In this document: positions 1 through 10,411 of the stretch, in pieces
Position numbering within the stretch: the stretch's first letter is position 1
Layout of the letters: each line of letters opens with the position of its first letter
DNA from: Vandiemenella viatica
Lineage: Eukaryota > Arthropoda > Insecta > Orthoptera > Morabidae
Length of the DNA: 64,000 nucleotides
Assembly: GCA_031002005.1 (NCBI GenBank)
Contig: JARYHS010013631.1
Coordinates: 70,987,832 to 71,051,831, forward strand
Reading direction: 5' to 3'
Program-made: the position numbers and the translations under genes
Notes under the pieces: model-generated
Told to the model about the DNA's origin: nothing
The model's input: the letters and a program-made list of their open reading frames with translations, nothing else
Databases searched by the model: none

Positions 1-25
1 TTGTCAGACCATTGGTGGAGTAGTT

Positions 26-255
26 AGGAGGTATCAATTAATTACGTGAGGTGAAATGGGGGGGGGGGGGGGAGTCCAACAGAAATCTCATGCCGTCTTT
101 ATAATTCCTTGAAGAACAGCAGAGAGAAAAAAAAAAAGCAGATCCCAACGTTAGGGGGTTTAACTGCCCTTAAGAACAGGAGAGCTAAAAGATCTCACAT
201 CATAGGGAGAGTCCACATTTCGGAGAAACACCTACACATAATTAAAAGACGCACC
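26..255 (+). mobile_element. Decayed Harbinger-type MITE, copy 1
   Basis: The left end reads like the terminal repeat of the better preserved element at 39795-40101 (ATTAATTACGTGAGGTG followed by a G run). The right end, near 240-255, is a decayed inverse of the same motif. A G run lies at about 58-73. No coding sequence is visible. The family name rests on the 39.8 kb copy, where a TTA duplication is visible. Confidence 0.5.
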
Positions 256-650
256 CTACGGGACACAGTTTGGGTATCAAATACATGAGTTGGAGACCGT
301 GCAAAGGAGGACAGCTAGATTTATCTGTGGAAATTACCGCAGAACACAATCAACAACTGATGTGAGAAAGGAGCTGGACTGGGATTCGTTGAGATTCAGT
401 AGAAGGGTGAGGAGAGTACAGGGAGGGTATTGGTAGAGTTGTGCTTGGAAGTGCAAAAGTGACTGACCACAGCCTGGCACTCAATTTCAGACATAAAAAA
501 GTAGGAAGAAACTCTTTTATAGGACAGGTAGTCAGGAACTGGAATGAATAACCTAGAGAAAGTGATGAATAATTTACTGATAACTCTGAAATTATTTAAA
601 TTTAAAATTCGTAAACAGTCAAAGTAGTCGGTTGATGAAGTTGCACTCGA
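255..650 (+). pseudogene. Non-LTR reverse transcriptase fossil, C-terminal end
   Basis: The reading frame from about 258 contains LETVQRRTARFICGNYRR and then KELDWDSLRFSRRVRR. This is the familiar conserved block after the RT domain of CR1/Jockey-type retrotransposons. After a frame break, about 468-550 encodes DHSLALNFRHKKVGRNSFIG and VRNWNE, the usual C-terminal end. Stops and frameshifts make it dead. It belongs with the minus-strand copies at 3840-4262 and 36870-37256, which share the DHKLAL-F-R-K motif. It is 5'-truncated, as is normal for target-primed insertions. Confidence 0.6.
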
Positions 651-1993
651 ACGTTTTAAGAAGAAAACACGCGAAAGACCTAATAGTCACCTTGGCATGC
701 ACTCCATCACAATTATATTTAATTAGAATTACAACTGATCTTCCATGGTACAACAGTAAACAAGATTCACGGTACGACATAAGCGACATGTGCGTTTAAC
801 CAACGGACAATAATTATGTAACTATTGGTACACAGTTCCAGCGGTATCGTTCACTGCAAATCATTTTCCATAGATCCCATCAGTATAGTAGCAATTCTCA
901 ACCTTTCTTCAAAAGAAAAAAATATTTAGAAACAGCTTTAAATTCACAAGTAGCACAGTAAGCTTAGCTATGGACTTTATTGTAGTAGAACCGTGGCCCT
1001 CACGCAATAATAAAATTTAACAACCCTCATTTCGACAATGTATTTAACATTGTATACGACTGTCGACGAATGGACTACTCCTATTTAATTTGGTTGTATA
1101 CTGCATATTTCTGTTAACCCAGATCTGACGTAGTAAACTTTACGATCTCTGGTGGTGTGTTGGTGGAAAATGAAACGAAGAGACGAAACGTGCAAACGAC
1201 TACAGTAATAATTCCTCCAGAAAGTAACGTAATTACACAAACTCTGCTCTAAGACAACTACCGATAACGAAGAATACGGAAGCAGCGTTGCGTTTAAAAT
1301 TTTTGCGTTCTGTTTGGATGACCAAGATACAAAATTAATACTGAATACCGAAAAAAATCTAGATTCCGTACAGTGTTCCTCATAACCGTTTCTGTTAAAG
1401 AATTAACTTCTATGATATAAATAAAGACCTTGACTGTCCAGAGACATTGATAGGTAAGTGTTTCATCTTAACAACAATTTATTTGCAGATCGCACTAACC
1501 TGAATGTAAAAAAGAAACCACAAAATGGCAATCCAGAATGAAATGCAAATAAAGTACTCAGCGAAGCAGCGTACAGGTTTAAGTCTCATTTTTTAAACTG
1601 AATTTTGACAAAATACATTAATTACGATTAAAACGAAAAATTACGCGCAGTAAGATTTATATACAAATTATAAAAATATCAATCTTGAAAACCAGTACAA
1701 AAATCCTTGGCAAGCAGATAGGTGAGAAACTAAATCAGCAAGTACGCATAACATTATATTCCCTACGGAAGAAGTTAAGCTGTGCCAACTTTGAAACTCA
1801 TTGCGTATTATATAATTTTTTTGCGAAAACTCTTCAGAGGGTAAAAAAGTTTAGATGGCACAGGAAAGTGCTACTAGGACGCTATATAGGATAAAACAAA
1901 GAATTTCTTTGGTAACTCGCCGACCAGCCAAGGAGTTTTTACAAGATAATTAACTGCACCTGATATAACTTTTACGGAATTCAGTTGTAGATT
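651..1993. other. No recognised feature
   Basis: AT-rich DNA. I see no long frame, repeat array or familiar element. A 69-codon frame at 1685-1894 has no recognisable motif and is probably chance. Confidence 0.5.
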
Positions 1994-2007
1994 TTAACCC
2001 TTTGACT

Positions 2008-2172
2008 GCTGATGACGGGTATAGCCGCAGCCGTCGTATTTCCCCTGAGTGCTGATGACGAGATAAGCCGCACCCGCCTGCCGCTACCTGTGTGCTGATG
2101 ACGAGATAAGCCGCACCCGCCTGCCGCTACCTGTGTGCTGATGACGAATATAGACGCGCCGCTACCTGAGTT
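2008..2172. repeat. 43-bp minisatellite in piggyBac left end
   Basis: About four units begin with TGCTGATGACG at 2008, 2050, 2093 and 2136. The second and third are essentially identical at 43-bp spacing. The unit includes the transposon's own terminal motif (TGCTGATGACG), so terminal sequence appears to have been amplified in tandem. Confidence 0.85.
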
Positions 2173-2371
2173 GTAAAGCGGACTTCTCGCCACATTTCTC
2201 AATAGCCTTTTGCAGTTTTGGTCGCTAGCTTATCGTACGAATGTTTGTCTGCTGGGAGCCTAGGCTTCGCTCTACAGTTCACTGTTCAACGAAAATTACA
2301 TCAGTGTTCTTTGTGTCCTGTATTTTATAAAGAAAATTGAAAGACGTCGTGGGTGCATTGAGGAATAAATC

Positions 2372-2962
2372 ATGGAGATTCTTACGATGAGCGACACTGA
2401 GGATGAACTACTTCATTTTGATGGAAGTGATAGCTTTTCCACAAAATCGGAAATCTGTAATCCTAAAACATACTCGTCAGGAGGGGTGACAATGCAGTCT
2501 CATGTTTCAACAAGTTAGTTGTTCTGAAGAATCAGAAAGTGATAGTGAAACGGCTACGAAGAAATTACGTCTTGGCGATAAATCTAACTAGAAAATCATT
2601 TTCGTCCAGTTAGTCACGCATTTGATGTTACACTATTGGGACATGCGTGTCAAATAGGGAATGTGTCAAGTATTCTGTCAGTTTTCATGTTATTTCTTAC
2701 AGAAGAACTGACGAAATATATAGCTGATGAAAAGAATCGGTTTTGTATTACCACTATGAAGAATACTCCAGAATCAGAGCTTTCTCGAATATCAAAGTGG
2801 AAAGATACTGGATATGATGAAATGTATTGTTTCAGAGCTATTTGTCTTCTGATGCCTAGCGTGAAAAAAATTGAAAATTAGGGAATATTGGACCAGAGAT
2901 GTCCTTCTAAATACTCCAATTTTTAGTGAACTTATGTCCAGATACCGCTTTTTGTTACTCTG
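2372..2962 (+). pseudogene. piggyBac transposase fragment, N-terminal part
   Basis: The frame opens with MEILTMSDTEDELLHFDGS, an acidic start typical of piggyBac transposases. Frameshifts and stops follow near 2515-2590. A second open stretch (2636-2881) reads FLTEELTKYIADEKNR, then SRISKWKDTGYDEMYCFRA. After a stop comes YWTRDVLLNTPIFSELMSR. These match the order of the conserved N-terminal DDE_Tnp_1_7 region (the 'F..ELL..I..ETNR', 'W.DTT..E..AF.G' and 'YW..D.L..TP.F...M.R' blocks). The catalytic aspartates downstream are missing, because the homology stops at the half MITE near 2958. It cannot make transposase. Confidence 0.7.
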
Positions 2963-3048
2963 GTGAGGTTTCGTGCGATTTCGCCGCAACCCGCCCCCCC
3001 CCCCCTTTTCTATTTCACATCACGTAATTAATGGACAGACACTTCATA
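2958..3048 (-). mobile_element. Half Harbinger-type MITE inside piggyBac remnant
   Basis: A run of C (about 2993-3005) is followed by TTCTATTTCACATCACGTAATTAATGG, matched in pieces to the terminal part of the element at 39795-40101. The preceding GGTGAGGTTTCGTGCGATTTC matches that element's subterminal region. The other half is missing, so this is a fragment. Confidence 0.6.
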
Positions 3049-3840
3049 GCTTAGAAATGAAAAATCTGTTGAGTACTTATGTGGAACAAATTTCATCAAA
3101 GAAACAAAATTACGTATAATCGGGTAATTACAAAACGCAGCAAACATTCAGTCATCGAGATATTTTGGGTGTCTACATCTACAAAGATATTCCGGAAACC
3201 AAATGTGTGGGGGAGGCTGCTTGAACAATTATCATTTTAAGGTCTCTTTCTATATTCGTGAATAGCGCGAGGAAAAATCGGATGGCTTTAACTCTCTGTA
3301 TGAGTTCGAATATCTCTAATTTTACAGTGGTGGTCTGAACGCGGTATGTAAGTGTGGCATACAATATTTCTAGCATTTTTTTCGAATAAACAATAACAGT
3401 CTAATACAGTAAGGGACCTACAGAAACTGCCAAGAACAAACTGTAAACTATTGACGTAAATTTAAGAATCACCACGCTTTCGACAAAAGCTGCAAAAATC
3501 GAGAGAAAAATGCAAGCAAGAAATAATTATTAGTTATGAAAAATAGGGTTAATGATTCAGTTTTATTCTGTAGTAATTTATTTGCAGAGAAACTATGTAG
3601 TGAGAGCATTTATTCTGTATCAGTCGTGAGAGGTCACAGTGCTACGCCAGAAACATTCAGCACAGGGCGGGTGGAGCCGCTCGGACGGCTCCGTCCCCAG
3701 GGATAATCACTTAGCGCAGGTAGCAGGCCACAGCGCGGCAGGTACACGATCCGCCGGCAGCAGTCAAAGGGTTAATGCTCCGATGGCAATTTCCCTACGC
3801 ACATATTTTCTTCTTTCTTGTACCCGCCTACTTTTTGACT
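3049..3840. other. Right part of the piggyBac remnant; unassigned
   Basis: No transposase domain could be read between 3049 and the right terminus at 3771. A minus-strand frame at 3179-3376 (65 codons) may be a retroelement scrap, but I cannot name it. The final ~110 bases are GC-rich and precede the terminal repeat. Confidence 0.4.
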
Positions 3841-4262
3841 CTACAAATGTTAAATTCTTTCAGCGTTTTTGATAAATTATTCACCACTTCTCTTAGCAAT
3901 TTATTTCAATCCTGACCGCCTTACCTATGAAAGAAAATTTTCCCCCACCCTTATGCCTGAACTCGAGTGCCAGTTTGTGGTCATAGCCATCTTTTCCTTT
4001 CGATCCACCTCTCTCAATTCTTTCACCAATATCTATCCACGTCTCATCACCAATATACGCCTTATACACTCCCACAATTCTCTTCACCTTTCTGCTGTCT
4101 TCCAATGAACCCTCTCCTGTTCCTTTATCATATCAGTTACGATTGTGTTCTGCAGTAATTTGCAGAGGTAAACCTAGCAGCCCTTCTTTGCGCCCCACCA
4201 GTTCTTGTATTTGATGTCCAAAATGTTGATCCCATATTCAAGCGAAGTTCTGACCAAAGTTC
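3840..4262 (-). pseudogene. Non-LTR reverse transcriptase fossil, C-terminal end
   Basis: Reading the minus strand from about 4262, one frame gives TLVRTSLEYGINILDIKY. This corresponds to the 'TLVRP.LEY...VWDPY' block of insect non-LTR RTs. After breaks, the frame at 4105-3893 gives KVKRIVGVYKAYIGDETW and DHKLALEFRHKGGGKFSFIG, the C-terminal end. Stops and shifts make it a pseudogene. It is the same family as 255-650 and 36870-37256. Confidence 0.68.
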
Positions 4263-4366
4263 TGTAACCCTATTCTCTCACTTCTTTGGTACATCACCTC
4301 ATCACTCTCTCCTTTGATGTATAATTTCGAAATATTTTCATAAATCATGCTTGGACAATATGGATA

Positions 4367-4370
<4 letters not shown>

Positions 4371-4412
<42 letters not shown>
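4371..4412. repeat. (CA)n microsatellite
   Basis: Twenty-one uninterrupted CA dinucleotides. Confidence 0.97.
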
Positions 4413-4414
<2 letters not shown>

Positions 4415-4962
4415 CTGGCCTTACCCTGGATTGATTGCAAGAAACAATACAAAATCTAAACTGTTACTGTTCGATCATCAAGCTCAGTGAAGCATTTCAA
4501 TGTGTGCAACTCCACTTTAAACAAAACCTGTAGGATAATCCAAATATTATCAGGCTAGAGACATTTAAAAGAATAGTTCTTGTTTCCAGTTATATGAAAG
4601 GCCACTTACAGAAGCAAATCTGACCAACGAGATGTATCGCATTATTGGTCTGCGTCAGGTGACAGATATCCTACGAAAATGACAATGATTTTTGGATGCT
4701 TTTCATCGACAAATGGTACTCATATGTACGAAAAATGATTGCTTCAAGAATGCACAAAAATGTGTTTGGAATGGAACTTAGTAAACATCTGACGAGAAAA
4801 CCAACAAATAGGAGATAGGACGACATGGTGAGGAGGAACACTGAACAAATAGGATAAATCTGGGACAGACTGAACATTTATATTACTACAAGGACAGAAA
4901 TTAGTGGAGGTGCTTCGATAGCAACAGTATACTAGCTTATGACTAGATCGTCCGTAGCCTAC
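4413..4962. other. No recognised feature; possible intron
   Basis: If the exon at 4963-5193 is real, this stretch is intron downstream of its donor. I see no second exon here. Confidence 0.35.
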
Positions 4963-5193
4963 CTGTTGGCCTCCTCCAGCTTTGCGAGCAGCGCCAGGTC
5001 GCCGGGTGATGGGTCGCTTGGGTCGAGCTGAAAACTGCTGTCGTTGTTGTTGTTATTGTTAGTAGTATTGTTGTTAGTGGTGTCGACGAGCTGCGCCACC
5101 ATGGCGGAGCTCATGACACGCTGGTCACTCTGCTGCGGCTCCTCGGGTGCGCGCGGGGGCGCCTGGGAACGGCCATCAGGGCGTGACTCGACC
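4963..5193 (-). CDS. Candidate internal coding exon, function unknown
   Basis: On the minus strand a pyrimidine-containing acceptor (TTGTCATGTTGCAG) ends at 5194. A frame of 76 full codons then runs to a donor, CCAACAG|GTAGGC, at 4963/4962. The 231-bp exon is phase-symmetric (phase 2 at both ends), and a stop follows only inside the intron. It is much more GC-rich than its surroundings. The peptide is polar and proline-rich, then has an asparagine/threonine run (TTNNNTTNNNNNND), then DPSDPSPGDLALLAKLEEAN, which looks like the start of a helix. I do not recognise the protein. The homopolymer-rich tract suits a regulatory or cytoskeletal insect protein, but that is only impression. No flanking exons were found, which is expected if introns are long. 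It could still be a chance GC-rich frame. Confidence 0.45.
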
Positions 5194-5216
5194 CTGCAAC
5201 ATGACAAGCCACACTA

Positions 5217-5440
5217 TAGCCAGTTCACTTAACAGAGACGGTTCAAGGCCAGCCTGCTCTAACTCTAATCCACTACCCTACATGCCAAGAGGAAATTTGT
5301 AACTCGCCTACCTGGACACAGCGATCAGCTCGAAGATGTATGAAGGGAAGGGAGGGGATAGTGAGGTGAAGAGTGGGGTTAGGGGAGCATGACCTTGAGC
5401 CACCAGTTCGGAGTGAACAGGGTACAGATAGAAATTAATG
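5217..5440. repeat. Dispersed repeat, copy 1
   Basis: Similar by eye to 48495-48725. Both have TTCA..TAACAGAG, then CAAGG..A..CTGCTCT, GGACACAGCG and GAACATGAC/GAGCATGACC..TTGAGCC in the same order. No coding capacity is evident. Its class is unknown. Confidence 0.6.
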
Positions 5441-5564
5441 AATGGCGTCCACAAAATACTGAACAGTATGGATAGATATAAACCGGAACTGGAGTCTAAC
5501 GCATTCAGCAACTTCTTAACTTAGTTCTTCAACCTTTGATGATAATAGCTAAAATAGCCGATAG

Positions 5565-6235
5565 AGGAATAAGGAAGTTTTTGTGTTTTGCATATTTTTA
5601 ATCTCTGCTATCTTATAGAATCTCTGTTTGGGGAAATTCTGCACTAGCATAGAAGTTACTGAGGTTTCAAAATCATACCCAGAGAATTATTTAGGCAAAA
5701 CGAAGGACATCGAGAAGAAATCTGGACATGATATGCCAGCACACAACACACAATATTTTCTGCTGTCCTTTATGGTACAAAATTTTGAACACGTCAGTTT
5801 CAATGCTGACATATATAGGTAGCATTAATGTTAGGAACAAATATAACATCCACAAAGATAATTCATTGTAAGTCGTCCAAAAACGATAAAATTCACTGTA
5901 TCTACTATATTCAATGTCATTCCACAAGATTTATTGAAAATAAAGTGGGAAAAGTTGTCAAAGTTGTTTACAATATATAAGTGGAAAGGGACAGTATTAT
6001 TAACAATCCCTGACATGGCCTATGATTTTTAATAACAAGTCTCTTACAATTTCACTCGAGAATAATAACTAAAATGGGATACTGTTTGCTTATAGCTTTT
6101 TATACATTTGGTATGCTACATAACTAATCGATAGTCAATAGTTGGTATTATTACCGTTTATTGTTAAATAATTATATGTAATGTTCCATATCCCATAGAC
6201 TATTCTCACATGGGATCAAAGCGATCGTATCTACT
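5565..6235 (+). pseudogene. Non-LTR RT fossil, Jockey-like 3' end
   Basis: The segment around 5600-5660 reads LLSYRISVWGNS, matching the SVMSYGIIFWGNS block of the open RT at 12.2-13.1 kb. Further on, RNKYNIH matches the RNRNNLH block. The 3' end near 6180-6215 (GTTCCATATCCC..ATTCTCACATGGGATC) resembles the 3' untranslated end of that same element. The frame is broken in several places. Confidence 0.55.
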
Positions 6236-6419
6236 CTGAACTACATAATAAGCCATAACACGCCAAAAGTCAAGTAGAAACAATTACAGTTCACTAAATA
6301 CTAAAATAGAATCACATCTGGGAGAGAAAAATGTAGTAGGATCCTCTTTATTTAATGCATAAAACTGCAACTTTTTTGCCGAAGTAGACCTACCACAAAA
6401 CCAGAGCACTGTCAGCAAC

Positions 6420-6870
6420 AAGACTCTTCACAAACTTATTATATTAAGCCTAGACTCAGAAAGAACTTTGCAAAACTGTATGTATGTAACACAGATCTTT
6501 ATGGAAGTAAAGCTTGGACTTTAGGAATACCAAAAGCTATGAAAATTGAAGCATTTAAAATGTGTTATAGAAGAATGCTGAAAATTCAGTGTACAGGTGA
6601 AATAAGAAGTGAAAATGTTCTGAAAATGATGGGTGAAAAAACGCTGGTATGAAAATCTCACAGAAAGAAGATGCAGGAGGGTATTTAAATTATTTATCTC
6701 ACATGTGGTAAATTTTTGATAATCAAAGGAATAGTTAGAAGTGAAGAACTGTAGAGACACCGGGATTAGAATATATGAAACTCATAATTTAGGACGTATG
6801 TTATGGCAGATATTTCGGGATGAAAAGATTAGATCAGGATACGAAGAGATGAAAAATACTTAAAACCATT
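6420..6870 (+). pseudogene. Non-LTR endonuclease-RT fossil, C-terminal end
   Basis: One frame gives LYGSKAWTLGIPKAMKIEAF, then YRRMLKIQCTGEIRSENVLK. These are the 'LYGSE.W', 'R.EAFEMW.YRRMLKI' and 'R..NEEVL' blocks found downstream of the RT domain in many insect LINEs. Stops follow after about 6650, where MGEKTLV is followed by broken frame. Decayed minus-strand relatives occur at 15170-15425, 16965-17365, 26380-26650 and possibly 51925-52055. Confidence 0.65.
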
Positions 6871-6938
6871 CGAGATATATCGGTAGTCACTAACGTCATA
6901 ATACAAGATGCATAAAATCATGTAACAAGCAATAAGTT

Positions 6939-7070
6939 AACCATGGTTTACCCAGACCATTCCAGGCGAATGCCGGCATGGCTCCTTTAAAAAAACATGA
7001 CTGAATTCCTTCACGTTCTTTCCACCTGTCCTTTCCCGCCACTAATGACGTCAACGAGGCGTAAAGCTAT
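6939..7070 (+). mobile_element. tRNA-derived SINE (family A), 3' fragment
   Basis: Body sequence CCATGGTTTACCCAGACCATTCCAGGCGAATGCCGG, seen in pieces, and GACGTCAACGAGGCGTAAAGC match the SINE copies at 22525, 50255 and 57655. The tRNA-like head is missing. Confidence 0.65.
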
Positions 7071-7690
7071 TAGCAAAAGAAACGGCAAGCGCGCCTATTG
7101 ATCAACACGTTAAGAATTTATTTTCATTTTCGAAGCATCTGACTATACTATTTAATAACTACGCATTCTAAAGTCATTTTCTGCATCCTGAATACTTCTA
7201 TTCCACTATTCATAATAGTTGCTAGTAAACTGAAAATGCTAACATATAAAATTAAAATATGGACCTCTACATTTGCTCCCTTAGTCCACACAAAATTAAA
7301 GAAGACCGCTAAAGTGACACATTATGCGCCTGTACTCGACAACCTTTCCATATCTCTAAAATACCAACACGGTCAGTAAAGAATAAGAACTGAACAAGGA
7401 AGATCGATACGAAAATTGACAGAAGAGGCCTGGCCCAGGTAGAAGCAATTCCAGACTAAGGTGTCCAATGGGTGCCAATCCAGGTGGCAAGTCTCCTTCC
7501 CCCCCCCCCCCCCGAGATATTGCAGGCTCAGAAGCAAATTCACACTAATAAATCCCTACATAAAAATTAAAAAACGCGTCAGATTTCCCTTTTGCAATAT
7601 CTGCCGGCATTACATGAAGTACGTAGCAAGTGATGGATTTCACTATATGCCTACAATATAATGCACGTAACTATAGGCTCCTAAATGTTG
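7071..7690. other. No recognised feature
   Basis: AT-rich. Contains a C run at about 7500-7513. Confidence 0.5.
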
Positions 7691-7794
7691 CACCATATGT
7701 ATCGAAGATCGACACCATAAGTATCGAAGATCGACACCATAAGTATTGAAAATCGACACCATAAGTATCGAAAATCGACACCATGTGTGTCGAT
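7691..7794. repeat. 22-bp minisatellite
   Basis: Units begin with CACCATA at 7691, 7713, 7735, 7757 and (partial) 7779. Consensus CACCATAAGTATCGAAGATCGA in two halves. Copies differ by only one or two bases. Confidence 0.9.
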
Positions 7795-8270
7795 TTAAGG
7801 AACTTGCAAGAATTTAGGTACGTACTATATATTCGACACAGTGGTTATCAATATTAGCAATATTTCTCTCGTTTAAATTACGAATTCATACGCAAATTTT
7901 TTTCGTCGTGATCACAGTTAACTATCAACATTTTTTTTAGAAAGCAAAGCGAACGTACATTAACTAACAGTTAAAGTACTTTCCGACTTTGTGTTTTGCT
8001 TAAGAGAAAGGCGCATCCGGTTACTTTAAAAAAAATAAGAAATGTCTGGTTATAGTCAGGTCTTTTGATTCAAGTCGACTATAAGACTATAAACGATAAA
8101 CGATAATCTATACTAATAATATTAGTCACTGAGTTACCAGTCCACTCATCTGATAAGGTAAAATATAGCAATGCAAAATACGGAAGAAAGCCAAAATACA
8201 TCTCTGTCTTTATTTTATTGCACTAATAACTACAAAACTACTGATCCAATTTACATTCAGTTCATTTTAA
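7795..8270. other. No recognised feature
   Basis: AT-rich, no frame or repeat seen. Confidence 0.5.
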
Positions 8271-8274
8271 ATAT

Positions 8275-8560
8275 GTAGGTTCATTATTCGCTCAATGGTT
8301 AAGGCGCTTACTTTCGAAATTTCGGGGTCTGGTCCTATGTTCAAATCCTGGCGAGGACAGGAATGAGAGTTATGTTTGATCATACGAGGACGTTCCGTGG
8401 TTCGGATTCTACGGTAAACTGTAAGTTCCAGAGGAAACGAACTAGCCGCTATACCTTTGACACAATGGATTGGCATGCCTCCTTCGGGACGATCCTATCA
8501 AACTCCAGGTCGTGTACTAATTTTTTTTTTTTTAATTATAGTTTATTATTCCGCCAGAGT
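8275..8560 (+). mobile_element. tRNA-derived SINE (family B)
   Basis: A tRNA-like head has a box A-like GCTCAATGGTTAAGGCG and a box B-like GTTCAAATCCTGG about 45 bases later, where RNA polymerase III promoters sit. The body that follows (GTTCCGTGGTTCGGATTCTACGG) recurs at 29215-29480 and, inverted, at 8660-8880. Confidence 0.65.
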
Positions 8561-8659
8561 TCAATATATTTTTGTTAGGGGCCAACTAGGACCACGTTAA
8601 ATCTTTGTTTGGGCTTGAATTTGCTGTGGATGTATACACATCAGTGTTACAACTAGAGT

Positions 8660-8880
8660 TGTTAGCCCGTGAGGGGACCAACAGTTTAACGTGGAATCCA
8701 AGCCATGGAAGGGTTCTGGCGTACTTCACATTACACAGTATGCTGTGGCAGAGGTGAATGTGGGGTTACGGGCTTATGAAAATCCGCGCCGAGACAGGAA
8801 TTCGAACCGGGTACCTTTCGTTCTCCAGTCAGATGTCTTAATCACCGAGCCACAAGGACGCTATTTCAATGTATATTTCA
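8660..8880 (-). mobile_element. tRNA-derived SINE (family B)
   Basis: On the minus strand GTGGCTCGGTGATTAAG (box A-like) and GGTTCGAATTCCTG (box B-like) begin the copy. The body ends in the complement of TTTAACGTGGAATCCAAGCC, the family B core. Confidence 0.68.
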
Positions 8881-9204
8881 TCAAACAAAATATAGTTGGC
8901 ATTCATCATTTATCGAAGAACGTTGATGAAAATTGCCTAAAATGTGATATATGAATAGAATATATGCGTAGAATATTTGATGAATATAACATGGTCTTTA
9001 AAAAGTCCGCTACATCACGTCTTCCTTTAAGAGATACCCTGCAGCTGTCCTTAGGTACAGATTTAATTCTAGAACAACTAGTCCAATTCACAGGAGATTA
9101 TTTTTATATATATATATTTGTATGTAACTTATGCAGTTACGATTATACTGAAAATATTAACAACAAAGCATTTAAATACAATATATATTAAACCAGTATA
9201 AAAC
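8881..9204. other. No recognised feature
   Basis: AT-rich, includes a short TA run at about 9105-9116. Confidence 0.45.
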
Positions 9205-9885
9205 CCGCCACTAGACCACAGGTGGTCCAAAAATATGGTACAGATTGTCCACAGGCAAATTAATAAAAAATTTAGGTACCGTATTCGTACTGTATAAGCG
9301 ATTGTAAGCCATATGCTCAGTTAAAAAAAAAAAAAAATTGCCACGAATATTTCGGTGACCAGGCAAAAATGTGGTACTTACAGCATATGACACCATTGTT
9401 TGTACAATAAATAGTCTATTCATTTCCAATACGCGTCAAAAAGAGCACTGTTCGTTTAAGGATTAGGTTAGTGTCTGTTTTCTGGGGGTCTTGCAGTAAT
9501 GGTGAACCGCGGTGCATGGTATGGTCTGTAACATAAAAGTGTTGAAGTAAACAAAAGTAAAAAGTGTAAGGTTTGTCTTTTTTGTCGTGAAGCATCGTGC
9601 GTATAACAACATTATTATTAATTTATTTATTGAATATTAAGAGTCTGGTAAATATGTAATTACCTTGTAATAGTTAATTTCCAGTTTGATGGCTGTGTTC
9701 CGTAGGAATTAAAAACATGAGTTTAGGTTTTTTACGTTTTAATAGTACAATAAATATTTTCCAGATGCTACTAACATACATACAGGTAAAAAATCAGGCC
9801 CATTTAAGTTAGAAGTCCGCAGCATTATTTTTAACAATTTACTGGTCACCGAACTGAAAAAGGTTGAGAAATACTAATCTAGGCA
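9205..9885 (+). mobile_element. hAT-type non-autonomous element, family 1, decayed
   Basis: Order of blocks: CACAGGTGGTCC, a T/A-rich middle with GCCATATG and TTCATTTCCA, AGGAATTAAAAACATG, TAGTACAATA, CCAGATG, and an end reading AAAAGGTTGAGAAATACT. The last is a decayed inverse of the hAT terminal motif CAGTGTTTCTCAACCTTTT. The same blocks recur at 29815-30872 and in part at 57430-58106. I could not read a target duplication. Confidence 0.55.
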
Positions 9886-9899
9886 ACTGCTTGGATGGA

Positions 9900-10085
9900 C
9901 CCCTATATCCACCTCAAACCTCACATTTCGCAAACAAAAAACACACTTATGATACAGAACACATGAAGTTGTACATTTAGCAGACAGATAGCAAAACAAG
10001 ATTTTCCTCCAATAAATTAAGCACGCCGGGCATGAATCCGACTACTGTAACTTCTAGTCAATGTGGCAGCTGCTAATCCATAGGT
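9900..10085. repeat. Dispersed repeat fragment
   Basis: Shares short ordered blocks with 25080-25200 (CACATTTCGCA/ACATTTCACACA, AGCAGACAGATAGCA/ACAGACAGATGGCA, TTCCTCCAATA/TTCTTCCATTA). Weak; class unknown. Confidence 0.35.
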
Positions 10086-10164
10086 TAGGAAACAAAAATA
10101 TTAAAAACTAATATCAAAATATGAAAAACACTGAAAATAGAAGAAAAGCTACTACAGGTGACAG

Positions 10165-10403
10165 CAGGGGCGGATCCAGGGGGGGGGGGCTAGGGGGCCG
10201 AAGCCCCCCAAAAGTATCTAGGTCCATCTCCGACATTGTAATTTTGGAGATTTTTTTTTTAGCTCTACGGATTTGAGGCCCGAGGAGGCTATAAATACTA
10301 CCTTTTGCCCGACTCAAGCCCCCCCCCCCAGCCAAAATCCAAAGCCCCCCAAACCAAAGTCCGCTAAAGCCCCTCCCAAAACAAAACCCTGGATCCGCCC
10401 CTG
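10165..10403. mobile_element. hAT-type MITE (CAGGGGCGGATCC ends), copy 1
   Basis: Terminal inverted repeat CAGGGGCGGATCCAGG at the left and CCTGGATCCGCCCCTG at the right. An exact 8-bp duplication, GGTGACAG, lies at 10157-10164 and 10404-10411, diagnostic of hAT-class insertion. The interior is G/C-homopolymer rich and non-coding. Second copy at 28146-28420. Confidence 0.93.
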
Positions 10404-10411
10404 GGTGACAG

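Larger units (their letters stand above)
1998..3771 (+). mobile_element. piggyBac-like DNA transposon, defective
   Basis: Both ends are bounded by TTAA (1994-1997 and 3772-3775), the piggyBac target. The termini are a perfect 14-bp inverted repeat, CCCTTTGACTGCTG at the left and its complement at the right. Inside are the remains of an N-terminal piggyBac transposase region (about 2372-2962) but no complete frame. The left subterminal region is a 43-bp minisatellite, and a half MITE occupies 2958-3048. The 1774-bp length is shorter than a typical autonomous piggyBac element (about 2.4 kb), in keeping with internal deletion and later insertion. Confidence 0.82.

Noticed and set aside
2008..2172. 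CRISPR-like direct repeats
   Set aside because: Units are contiguous with no unique spacers and lie at a transposon end. The 7691-7794 and 44729-45300 arrays fail for the same reason.
5044..5232. 62-codon plus-strand frame with a leucine/valine run
   Set aside because: It is the antisense shadow of the better supported minus-strand exon's asparagine codons.
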